Source of the DNA: an uncultured Oscillospiraceae bacterium
GTDB lineage: Bacteria > Bacillota > Clostridia > Oscillospirales > Oscillospiraceae
NCBI GenBank assembly: GCA_934613505.1
Contig: CAKTTB010000003.1
Coordinates: 93,543-157,542, forward strand
Direction: 5' to 3'
DNA length: 64,000 bases
Positions within the stretch are counted from its first letter, which is position 1, and the number at the start of each line of letters is the position of its first letter. Below are positions 15,906 through 23,535 of the stretch, in pieces. The notes under the pieces were generated by a model that had not been told where the DNA came from, made no database searches, and worked only from the letters and a program-made list of their open reading frames with translations. The translations under genes and the position numbers were made by a program.

Positions 15906-17180
15906 ATGAAAAAAGCAATGAAACTCTTGAGCCTCGTTCTGGCAGTTGTCATGCTGATCGGCTGCCTGTCGGCCTGCGCTTCCAAGACTGCAACTGCGGA
16001 TACCGCTTCTGACGCTTCGGCAAACACGGACGCAGCTGCTTCTGATGATACCGCTGCTTCCGATGCGACTGCTTCCTCCGATGGCGGCGAGATCGTGATC
16101 GCCCTCATCAGCAACACCACCGGCGACTATGCCCAGTATGGTCAGCCTGTCCGTGACGGCGCCATGCTCTACATCAACCAGCTGAATGCCAACGGCGGCA
16201 TCAACGGCAAGCAGGTCAAGGTCCTGGAGTACGATGACAAGGGCGACGGCGTTGAGGCTGTCAATGCCTACAACCTCGCCTGCGACAACGGCATCACCGC
16301 TGTTTTCGGCGCAACGCTGACCGGCCCGACCATCGCGCTGGCTGACGCTACCTATGAAGACAACATGCCGCAGGTCACTGCTTCTGCAACGGCTGCCGGC
16401 GTCACCATGATTGACCCGGACGATGCAAACAGCGAGATCCGCACCAACGTGTTCCGTGCCTGCTTCATCGACCCGTATCAGGGCGAGAAGATGGCCTCCT
16501 ATGCTTCTGAAAAGCTCGGTGCCAAGACCGCAGCTGTTTTCTATCAGACTGGCAACGACTACTCTGAAGGCCTGATGAACGCATTCGTTGAGAAGGCGAA
16601 GGCGCTTGGCATTGAGATTGTTGACTCCGAAGCTTTCGCTGACGGCGACAAGGACTTCAAGGCCCAGATGACCAACATCGCTGCCAAGGCTCCCGATGTT
16701 GTCTTTGCTCCGATCTACTACGCTGAAGCTGGTCTGGCCATCACGGCTGCCCGCGCTGCCGGCTGCACCGCGACCTTCATGGGCGGCGACGGCTTCGGCT
16801 CCGTCAAGAACTACGCTTCCGCGGAAGACCTCGAAGGCTCCGTCTACTGCTCCGGCTATGCGCCCGGCACCGATTCCGTCAAGCAGTTCGAAGAGGACTA
16901 CAAGGCTGCCTACAACGTTGATGAGATCCCCAACATGTTTGCTCCTCTGGCTTATGACGCTGCGATGCTGCTCTGTGAAGGTCTGAAGGCTGCCGAAGAG
17001 CAGGGTCTGACCGCCGGTACCGACGAGTACAAACAGGCTGTCATCGACGCCATCAAGAACATGGACGGCACCGAAGGCATCACTGGCTCCTATGCATTCG
17101 ATGAGTACAACAACCCCATCAAGCCCGTTGCCATCATTGAGCTGACCGGCGGCGACGAGGTCTATCAGGAAATGTTCTGA
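15906..17180 (+). CDS. livJ: Branched-chain amino acid ABC transporter, substrate-binding lipoprotein
   Basis: About 424 residues. A lipoprotein signal peptide ends in the lipobox LSAC, followed by a low-complexity Ala/Asp/Ser/Thr linker and then a periplasmic-binding fold of the LivJ type (IVIALISNTTGDYAQYGQPV; YINQLNANGGINGKQVKVL; VAFxQTGNDYSEG-like segment). It binds Leu/Ile/Val or related amino acids outside the membrane and delivers them to LivHM. Start ATG 15906 is 9 bases after GAGG; ATG 15900 is in frame but only 3 bases away. The gene is rich in Ala/Asp codons and looks highly expressed. Confidence 0.93.
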   Translation: MKKAMKLLSLVLAVVMLIGCLSACASKTATADTASDASANTDAAASDDTAASDATASSDGGEIVIALISNTTGDYAQYGQPVRDGAMLYINQLNANGGINGKQVKVLEYDDKGDGVEAVNAYNLACDNGITAVFGATLTGPTIALADATYEDNMPQVTASATAAGVTMIDPDDANSEIRTNVFRACFIDPYQGEKMASYASEKLGAKTAAVFYQTGNDYSEGLMNAFVEKAKALGIEIVDSEAFADGDKDFKAQMTNIAAKAPDVVFAPIYYAEAGLAITAARAAGCTATFMGGDGFGSVKNYASAEDLEGSVYCSGYAPGTDSVKQFEEDYKAAYNVDEIPNMFAPLAYDAAMLLCEGLKAAEEQGLTAGTDEYKQAVIDAIKNMDGTEGITGSYAFDEYNNPIKPVAIIELTGGDEVYQEMF

Positions 17181-17196
17181 TTCTGGATTATTTGGA

Positions 17197-17225
17197 TTGC
17201 AAAATCCGGAGAAACCCGATATAAT
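17197..17225 (+). promoter_or_regulatory. Internal promoter before livH
   Basis: TTGCAA (17197-17202), 17 bases, TATAAT (17220-17225). It lies 16 bases after livJ and would give livHMGF a separate transcript with a structured leader of about 170 bases. Confidence 0.78.
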
Positions 17226-17263
17226 ACTTATAATTGTCAATTCCTGTAGGAAATGATACCCGA

Positions 17264-17297
17264 CCCGGCAGGTGCAGGCTCGCCTGTGCCTGCCGGG
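17264..17297 (+). other. 16-bp hairpin in the livJ-livH intergenic leader
   Basis: Arms 17264-17279 (CCCGGCAGGTGCAGGC) and 17282-17297 pair over all 16 positions with two G-T wobbles and almost no loop. No T run follows, so it is not a normal terminator. It may protect the 3' end of the livJ message, or form part of a regulatory leader for livH together with further imperfect repeats (GGC...GCCAA / TTGGC) at 17312-17352. Confidence 0.6.
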
Positions 17298-17401
17298 CGG
17301 CGGACATCAGATGGCTGCCGCCAACTCCCGGACGTATTTGGCGTTGGCCATCGGGTGTCTGCATGAATGATTAGATAGAGAAGAGAAAGTGAGGGATTTC
17401 T

Positions 17402-18283
17402 ATGAACCTGTCGCTGCTGCTTTCGCAGCTGTTCAACGGCCTTCAGACAGGCTCGATCTATGCACTCGTGGCCCTTGGCTACAGCATGGTTTACGGCATC
17501 ATCCTGCTGCTGAACTTTGCACATGGCGATATCATCATGATCGGCGCGTATGCCGCGTTCTACGCCATGACGACTTTCCACCTGCATCCGATCGCCTCTG
17601 TTATCATCGCAGTCATTGCCAGCACGGTTCTGGGCGTCGTCATTGAAAAGGTTGCCTATACGCCGCTGCGCAAGGCGCCCCGCCTCAGCCTTCTGATCAC
17701 GGCGATTGGCATTTCCTTCCTGTTGGAGAACGGCGCGCAGCTGCTGTTCGGCTCTGACACGAAGAGCATGGATCCGATCGTCCCCGGCAATCTCTCGCTT
17801 GGCAGCGTGACCATCAGCAACGCGGCCCTGCTGACGATCATTGTTACGATCATCGCAATGGTTGTCCTGACTATTATCGTGCAGAAGACGAAGCTTGGTA
17901 AGGCCATGCGCGCCGTCTCTGAGGATATGGGCGCAGCACAGCTCATGGGCATCAGCCTGAACCGGACGATCTCCTTCACGTTTGCGATCGGTTCCGCGTT
18001 GGCCGGTATCGGTTCTGTCCTGTACCTCTGCGCGTACCAGCAGGCTTCGCCCACCATGGGTTCCATGCTGGGCCTGAAGGCCTTCGTTGCAGCCGTTCTC
18101 GGCGGTATCGGCTCGATTCCCGGCGCTATGATCGGCGGCTTCGCCATCGGCCTTCTGGAAGCGATCGTCTCGGCTGTCGGCCTGTCCGTCTGGAAGGACG
18201 GCGTCGTATTCGCGATCCTGATCGTTGTGCTGCTCGTGAAGCCGACTGGCATTCTGGGCCGCTCGCAGATGGAAAAAGTGTAG
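17402..18283 (+). CDS. livH: Branched-chain amino acid ABC transporter permease LivH
   Basis: 293 residues with about eight hydrophobic helices and the LivH hallmarks QLFNGLQTGSIYALVALGYS at the N terminus and GLKAFVAAVLGGIGSIPGAMIGG near the C terminus (EAA-like loop contacting the ATPases). Preceded by AGTGAGGG. Forms the membrane channel with LivM. livM follows after 15 bases. Confidence 0.95.
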   Translation: MNLSLLLSQLFNGLQTGSIYALVALGYSMVYGIILLLNFAHGDIIMIGAYAAFYAMTTFHLHPIASVIIAVIASTVLGVVIEKVAYTPLRKAPRLSLLITAIGISFLLENGAQLLFGSDTKSMDPIVPGNLSLGSVTISNAALLTIIVTIIAMVVLTIIVQKTKLGKAMRAVSEDMGAAQLMGISLNRTISFTFAIGSALAGIGSVLYLCAYQQASPTMGSMLGLKAFVAAVLGGIGSIPGAMIGGFAIGLLEAIVSAVGLSVWKDGVVFAILIVVLLVKPTGILGRSQMEKV

Positions 18284-18298
18284 GGGAGGCAGAGAGCA

Positions 18299-19369
18299 AT
18301 GAAAAAGAATCAAACTGCGATCCGCATCCCCATGCCGCTGCGGTATCTGATGAACCTTGTCCTGATCGCCGCGCTGTGGCTCGTACTGTACGTGCTTATT
18401 CAGAATGGTACGATCACAAACTATTGGAGCGGCATTCTCATCACGGTCGGCATCAACATTATTCTGGCTACATCCCTGAATATTGCGACCGGCTATCTCG
18501 GCCAGCTGCCGCTGGGCCACGCGGGCTTTATGGCGGTTGGCGCTTACGCGGGCGGCATCTTCATGAAGGCCGTTCCGGTGCAGGCGATGCTCAAGGCCGG
18601 TGATACGGCAGGAGCCATCCCATATATCCTGCTGGCACTGCTCATCAGCGCGATCGTCGCCGGTATTTTCGGCATCATCATCGGCATTCCGGCGCTGCGT
18701 CTGCGCGGCGACTATCTGGCGATCATCACGCTGGGCTTCGGCGAGATCATCCGCGTCATCCTGACGAACATCGACTCCGTGCTGGGCTTTGATTTTACAT
18801 ACGGTGCAGCCGGTCTGAAGCGTATCCCGAAATACTCCACGTTTACGCTCGTGTTCATCTGCGTGGTCGTCTGCTGCTATATCATCCACACGATCATGAA
18901 GTCCCGCCATGGCCGCGCAATCCTTTCCATCCGCGAGGATGAGATCGCATCGGAAAGCGTCGGCATCCAAACGACCTACTATAAGACGTTCGCGTTTGTC
19001 GTCTCCGCTATGATGGCCGGTATCGCCGGCTGCCTGTACGCGGGCTATCTTGGATCTTTGTATCCGTCGACGTTCAAGTTCATGAAGTCCATCGAGATCC
19101 TCGTTATGGTGGTTCTGGGCGGCATGGGCTCCATGCTCGGCTCGATCCTCTCAGCGATCGTTCTGACGATCCTGCCGGAGCTGCTGCGTTCGTTCTCGGA
19201 TTACCGCATGGTGGTCTACTCTCTGGCGCTTGTCATCATGATGATCTTCCGTCCGAAGGGGCTGCTTGGCAGCTATGACTTCTCGCTTTCCCGCAGCCTT
19301 GAAAAGTTCCTGAACCGACTGACCGGACGCTCCGGAGAAAAGAAGAAGGAGGCGGCAGGCAATGAATAA
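18299..19369 (+). CDS. livM: Branched-chain amino acid ABC transporter permease LivM
   Basis: 356 residues, about nine hydrophobic segments. Family motifs include NIILATSLNIATGYLGQLPL-type sequence followed by GHAGFMAVGAYAGG, LRLRGDYLAIITLGFGEIIR, and the ATPase-contact loop EILVMVVLGGMGSMLGSI. Pairs with LivH. The last codons overlap livG by 8 bases, indicating coupled translation. Confidence 0.95.
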   Translation: MKKNQTAIRIPMPLRYLMNLVLIAALWLVLYVLIQNGTITNYWSGILITVGINIILATSLNIATGYLGQLPLGHAGFMAVGAYAGGIFMKAVPVQAMLKAGDTAGAIPYILLALLISAIVAGIFGIIIGIPALRLRGDYLAIITLGFGEIIRVILTNIDSVLGFDFTYGAAGLKRIPKYSTFTLVFICVVVCCYIIHTIMKSRHGRAILSIREDEIASESVGIQTTYYKTFAFVVSAMMAGIAGCLYAGYLGSLYPSTFKFMKSIEILVMVVLGGMGSMLGSILSAIVLTILPELLRSFSDYRMVVYSLALVIMMIFRPKGLLGSYDFSLSRSLEKFLNRLTGRSGEKKKEAAGNE

Positions 19370-20222
19370 CAACGTGAAACGACATAATCCGCAGCCCAAG
19401 CTTGTTCCGCAGCCGTATACAAACCTCCTGACCGAGCGCGACAGCGGCAAGCCCCCAATCCTGGAGGCGCGTCACCTCGGCATTGACTTCGGCGGTCTGA
19501 CTGCTGTTGCTGATTTTAACCTCGCCATCGGCCGCACCGAGATCACCGGCTTGATCGGTCCGAACGGCGCCGGCAAAACGACGATCTTCAACCTTCTGAC
19601 GAACGTCTATAAGCCGACCCGCGGCTCCATCCTGCTTGACGGCGTTTCCACGGCAGGGAAGAGCACCATTGAGGTCAACCACATGGGCATCGGCCGTACC
19701 TTCCAGAATATCCGCCTGTTCCGGAATCTGACGGTGCTGGACAACGTCCTGATTGGCCTGAACAGCGAAATGAAATACTCCGCGGTGGACGCGATCCTGC
19801 GCCTGCCGGAATACTGGAAGCGGGAGCGTATTGCGAAAGAGCGCGCGATGGAGCTGCTGAGCATCTTCAACATGGAAGACGTTGCAGATCATCTGGCAGG
19901 CTCTCTGCCGTATGGCGCGCAGCGCCGTCTGGAGATCGTCCGCGCGCTTGCGACGAATCCCTGCCTGCTGCTGCTCGACGAGCCGGCAGCCGGTATGAAC
20001 CCGTCCGAGACCAGCGAACTGATGGACAACATCGTCAAGATCCGCGATACCTTCGGCATTGCGATCATGCTGATCGAGCATGACATGAACCTTGTCATGG
20101 GTATCTGCGAGGGCATCTGCGTTCTGAACTTCGGTAAAATCATCGCAAAGGGTACGCCCGACGATATTCAGGCAAATCCGGCCGTTATCGAGGCTTACCT
20201 CGGCAAGAAGAAGGAGGGCTGA
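19362..20222 (+). CDS. livG: Branched-chain amino acid ABC transporter ATPase LivG
   Basis: 286 residues. Walker A GPNGAGKTT (about 66-74), Q-loop region GIGRTFQNIRLF, the LivG-type signature LPYGAQRRLEIVRAL in place of LSGGQ, Walker B LLLLDEPAAGMNPSE and the switch His in IEHDMNLVMG. The N terminus has about 35 extra residues before the ABC domain, starting in the overlap with livM. Together with LivF it powers uptake. Confidence 0.96.
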   Translation: MNNNVKRHNPQPKLVPQPYTNLLTERDSGKPPILEARHLGIDFGGLTAVADFNLAIGRTEITGLIGPNGAGKTTIFNLLTNVYKPTRGSILLDGVSTAGKSTIEVNHMGIGRTFQNIRLFRNLTVLDNVLIGLNSEMKYSAVDAILRLPEYWKRERIAKERAMELLSIFNMEDVADHLAGSLPYGAQRRLEIVRALATNPCLLLLDEPAAGMNPSETSELMDNIVKIRDTFGIAIMLIEHDMNLVMGICEGICVLNFGKIIAKGTPDDIQANPAVIEAYLGKKKEG

Positions 20223-20225
20223 GAC

Positions 20226-20930
20226 ATGCTGCTTTCCGTCAATGATATTCACGTCTATTACGGCGCCATTCACGCAGTCAAGGGTGTCTCCCTCGAGGTC
20301 AACGAGGGCGAGATTGTCACGCTGATTGGCGCAAACGGCGCTGGCAAGAGTACTGTTCTGAACACCATTTCCGGACTGCTCCGCGCCAAGACCGGCACGA
20401 TCGAGTTTATGGGCGCGCCGATCAACACCGTGGCCCCGAACAAGATCGTTCAGCTGGGCCTTGCCCAGTGTCCGGAGGGCCGCCGGGTGTTTGCCCATAT
20501 GACCGTAGAAGAAAATCTGGAGATGGGCGCCTATACGCGGCCCAACAGCTCCATCGAGGGCAATCTGGAACACGTCTATGAGCTGTTCCCACGTTTGAAG
20601 GAGCGCCGCAAGCAGGTCAGCGGCACGCTGTCCGGCGGCGAGCAGCAGATGCTCGCCATGGGGCGCGCCATGATGTCGGAACCGAAGCTTCTAATGCTGG
20701 ACGAGCCGTCCATGGGTCTGGCTCCGATCCTTGTTGAGCAGATCTTTGATATCATCCGTGAGCTGCACAAGGCCGGCGCAACGATCCTGCTCGTCGAGCA
20801 GAACGCGCAGATGGCGCTGCAGGTCGCCACGCGCGCCTACGTTCTGGAAACCGGCAAGATCACCGTTTCCGGCTCCGGCAGCGAGCTTCTGGAGAGTGAC
20901 TCCATCAAGAAAGCATACCTCGGCGGCTGA
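20226..20930 (+). CDS. livF: Branched-chain amino acid ABC transporter ATPase LivF
   Basis: 234 residues. Walker A GANGAGKST (about 36-44), LivF-typical CPEGRRVFAHMTVEENLEMG, signature LSGGEQQMLAMGRAMM, Walker B LLMLDEPSMGLAP, and the switch region LVEQNAQMAL in which the usual His of other ABC proteins is Gln-Asn, as in most LivF proteins. Last gene of the operon; a bidirectional terminator follows. Confidence 0.96.
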   Translation: MLLSVNDIHVYYGAIHAVKGVSLEVNEGEIVTLIGANGAGKSTVLNTISGLLRAKTGTIEFMGAPINTVAPNKIVQLGLAQCPEGRRVFAHMTVEENLEMGAYTRPNSSIEGNLEHVYELFPRLKERRKQVSGTLSGGEQQMLAMGRAMMSEPKLLMLDEPSMGLAPILVEQIFDIIRELHKAGATILLVEQNAQMALQVATRAYVLETGKITVSGSGSELLESDSIKKAYLGG

Positions 20931-20943
20931 TCGCTTACAGTAA

Positions 20944-20993
20944 AAAAACGCAGGCAGCGTGCAATTTTCCGGTTGCACGTTGCCTGCGTTTTT
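20944..20993. terminator. Bidirectional terminator between livF and the tyrosine recombinase
   Basis: A long stem (20944-20964 with 20973-20993, one G-T/mismatch) flanked by A and T runs on both sides, placed between two convergent genes. It can terminate both strands. Confidence 0.9.
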
Positions 20994-20997
20994 ATGC

Positions 20998-21984
20998 TCA
21001 AAGCTTCAGTTTGGAGAGGGGATTGGCCTCGGCTGCGATCTTCTTGTCCGTGTTTTCAATGTGCGTGTAGATCTGCGTTGTATTGAGATTTTCATGCCCA
21101 AGAACCTCCTGCAGCGTCTTGAGGTCGACGCCGTTGGCCAGCATCAGCGTTGCTGCGGTGTGACGGAGCTTGTGTGCGGAGAATTGTGAAGCGTCAAGTC
21201 CGGATTCCAGCAGGTGCTTTTTGACCAGCCGGTGTACTGCCGAGACGCTGATGCGGTTTTTGTCGCGGGAGCCGAAAAGTGCTCGATTGTCCGTCAGAAC
21301 AATTTTGTTGCGTTCATCCAGATACCGGTCGATAGCTTTCCGGCAGGAGGAGCCCATGTAGACGATGCGCTCCTTGTTGCCCTTGCCGACGACGCGGATG
21401 CGATCCTCATAGATGTCGGACAGATTCAGACCCACCAGTTCAGAGCGCCGGATGCCGCAGTTGAGGAACAGCATCAGAATGGCAAAATCCCGGTTTTTGT
21501 TCGGTCCGTCCACGGCTTTCAGAAGCGCGGTAGATTCTTCCAGCGTCAGGTATTTCGGCAGGCTCCGCCGGATCTTGGGGAACTCAATGTCCTTGACCGG
21601 ATTGTTCGTGATCTGCTTTGTGCTGACGGTCAGATATTTATAGAGCGCCTTGATCGCGGATAATTTCCGCGCGCGGGAAGCCGAAGCGATCCCGGCGTCG
21701 TTCGGACCTTCGCGATTCTGGCGGTCGTTCGCCAGATAAGACAGAAAATCAAAGATCTCAGAAGACGTGACGGTATTTAATACCGCCGCGTCGATCCATC
21801 GGATGTCCAGATCTTCCAACGGCGTCGTATAAGGCATTTCATTGCGCGTCAGCGTCAGAAAGCGAAAGAACATCCGCAGATCAAGATAATATTCATTCAC
21901 GGTGCGGCGTGATTGTCCCTTGATGGATTCGTGATACGATAAGAAATCCCGCAGAACCTGCGGACTGTCAGAATAGCGCTGCAT
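20998..21984 (-). CDS. Tyrosine recombinase, XerC-like
   Basis: 328 residues. An N-terminal SAM-like core-binding domain (about 1-110; LSYHESIKGQSRRTVNEYY) is followed by the catalytic domain with the full residue set: Arg in NCGIRRSELVGL, HKLRHTAATLM (His-x-x-Arg), LGHENLNTTQIYTHIEN (His and nucleophilic Tyr). It may act as XerC for dimer resolution with the XerD at 28972, or on a local site. ATG 21984 has AAGGAG upstream; the longer frame adds about 79 implausible residues through the palindromic region. No phage genes are nearby. Confidence 0.85.
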   Translation of the reverse strand: MQRYSDSPQVLRDFLSYHESIKGQSRRTVNEYYLDLRMFFRFLTLTRNEMPYTTPLEDLDIRWIDAAVLNTVTSSEIFDFLSYLANDRQNREGPNDAGIASASRARKLSAIKALYKYLTVSTKQITNNPVKDIEFPKIRRSLPKYLTLEESTALLKAVDGPNKNRDFAILMLFLNCGIRRSELVGLNLSDIYEDRIRVVGKGNKERIVYMGSSCRKAIDRYLDERNKIVLTDNRALFGSRDKNRISVSAVHRLVKKHLLESGLDASQFSAHKLRHTAATLMLANGVDLKTLQEVLGHENLNTTQIYTHIENTDKKIAAEANPLSKLKL

Positions 21985-22052
21985 GACCAAAAACTCCTTC
22001 CAAAACCTCAGGGCCAGTCCCTGTATGCCTATTCTATCACATTCGCACCTTA

Positions 22053-22082
22053 AACGCAACAAAATCTTTATTTTGTTGCGTT
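22053..22082. repeat. Palindrome 1 upstream of the recombinase (12-6-12)
   Basis: AACGCAACAAAA and TTTTGTTGCGTT are perfect inverted repeats of 12 bases around a 6-base spacer (13 bases if the next T-A pair is counted). It lies about 70 bases before the recombinase start. The geometry resembles tyrosine recombinase core sites, but it could equally be an operator or an RNA hairpin. Confidence 0.8.
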
Positions 22083-22122
22083 CACAAGGCCCAAAACAAA
22101 GCCCCCACTGCACCGGTACGTG

Positions 22123-22153
22123 ACCGCAACAAAAAATCGGTTGTTGTTGCGTT
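22123..22153. repeat. Palindrome 2, a diverged copy of palindrome 1
   Basis: CGCAACAA (22125-22132) and TTGTTGCG (22144-22151) repeat the same half-sites with an 11-base gap. Both outer flanks again end in GCGTT on the right. With palindrome 1, four GCAACA half-sites occur within 100 bases. Confidence 0.7.
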
Positions 22154-22270
22154 TCGCGCCCGTGGGGTCGTCGCGGCTTTGCGAGCGGTTTTTCTGCGTG
22201 GTTCTGAGCTTCCTTCATCAAATCTTAAGAAGGCCTTCATTGGATGTTTCCACTCATAAATGCGCTGCCG

Positions 22271-22279
22271 TGATATACT
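22271..22279 (+). promoter_or_regulatory. Probable extended -10 element before the glycosyltransferase gene
   Basis: TGATATACT gives a TG-extended TATACT about 34 bases before the ATG. No good -35 is seen at 17 bases. The gap 21985-22312 otherwise holds the two palindromes and a GAAGGCCTTC palindrome (22229-22238). Confidence 0.45.
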
Positions 22280-22312
22280 GAAGGCACACAGAAACTACAA
22301 AGGAGAAAAGGT

Positions 22313-23524
22313 ATGAATGCGGCAGCAAATGTGTTTTTTCTGATTCTCAGGGTATTTTCCCTGTATTTTCTGGCGGTGTCGCTGCTTGGATTATGCAGAC
22401 GGCTCCGGCCTGCAACTGCTGTGAAACAGCGCCGGTTTGCGATTCTGATCGCGGCGAGAAATGAAGAAAGCTGTATTGCTGGGCTGATTGAAAGCCTGCG
22501 GGCGCAGGATTATCCGTCGGAGCTGTTTGATATCTGGGTGCTCCCCAACAACTGCACCGACCGGACCGCGGAAGTGGCGCGGCGCGCCGGAGCAAAGGTC
22601 ATGGAGATGCCTGCTGCCATCCGTTCCAAGGGAGCCGCGCTGCATGCCGCGGCAGGTGCGCTTCTGCGCGGCTCGCACCGGTACGACGCATTCTGCGTGT
22701 TTGACGCGGATAATGAAGCGGATCCGGAATTTTTATCGGAAATGAACCGCGCACTCGATCGCACGGCGATCGTCAAAAGCCGCATCCTTGCCAAAAATCG
22801 GACACAAGCCGGGATCAGCGCCTGCTATGAAATTTACTTCTGCAGCGCGAATCATTTTCTGAACCGCGCAAGAGAAACTTTGGGGCTTTCCGCCAGAGTG
22901 ATCGGCACCGGCTTTGCGATCCGGCGCGATCTTCTGGAGGAGCTTGGCGGATTCCCCTGCCGCACGCTCACAGAGGACGCTGAGTTGTACGCGGTGTGTC
23001 TGGCCTATGGCGTTCGGATCGGCTACTGTGAAACTGCTGTTACATATGACGAAGAACCGGTCACATGGCGCGCGTCTCTCGTGCAGCGCAGACGTTGGAT
23101 GAGCGGCATCATGCAGGTGTCACGCCTGACGCTGCCGGAGCTGGTTCGGAACTTCCTGTGTCAGCCAAGCCTCAACCGTCTGGACGGGATCCTACAGCTC
23201 ACATTCCCCTTTTTGCAGGGTATAACGCCGTTTTTTACGCTCGCGGCTTTGACTGCAGGCAGCATATCTCTGCAGGGCTTGCCGGCCAGTCTGCTGACCG
23301 CTTATATTGGCTGCATTGTGATGGCCATCGCGGCGCTGGCGCTGGAAAAGCGGCTGGATCGGAAGCTCGTGGGCGGGATCCTGCTCTATCCCCTCTTCAT
23401 GGCCAGCTTTTTGCTGCTGCAGACGCTGGCACTTTTCAAAACGCAGACCGTATGGCACGAGATCCGTCATTCCGGTGTACGGCTGGCAGCAGAGCTTGCG
23501 CCGCGCCGGAGTGAGATCGCCTGA
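22313..23524 (+). CDS. Membrane glycosyltransferase family 2
   Basis: 403 residues. An N-terminal transmembrane helix (about 5-28) is followed by a GT-A domain with RNEESCIAGLIESL, the VFDADNEADPEF Asp motif, a RRDLLEELGGFP...LTEDAEL acceptor motif and QRRRWMSG, the Q/RxxRW signature of processive or polyprenol-type GT2 enzymes. Three to four further transmembrane helices lie near residues 290-390. A role in cell-surface polysaccharide synthesis is likely; sugar and acceptor are unknown. Start ATG 22313 follows AAAGGAGAA. Transcribed alone; converges with the next operon. Confidence 0.85.
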   Translation: MNAAANVFFLILRVFSLYFLAVSLLGLCRRLRPATAVKQRRFAILIAARNEESCIAGLIESLRAQDYPSELFDIWVLPNNCTDRTAEVARRAGAKVMEMPAAIRSKGAALHAAAGALLRGSHRYDAFCVFDADNEADPEFLSEMNRALDRTAIVKSRILAKNRTQAGISACYEIYFCSANHFLNRARETLGLSARVIGTGFAIRRDLLEELGGFPCRTLTEDAELYAVCLAYGVRIGYCETAVTYDEEPVTWRASLVQRRRWMSGIMQVSRLTLPELVRNFLCQPSLNRLDGILQLTFPFLQGITPFFTLAALTAGSISLQGLPASLLTAYIGCIVMAIAALALEKRLDRKLVGGILLYPLFMASFLLLQTLALFKTQTVWHEIRHSGVRLAAELAPRRSEIA

Positions 23525-23535
23525 ACAGGCGGCGC

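Noticed and set aside
20998-22221. Prophage or integrative element marked by the tyrosine recombinase
   Set aside because: No phage, conjugation or toxin genes flank it, and base composition and neighbours look like core genome.
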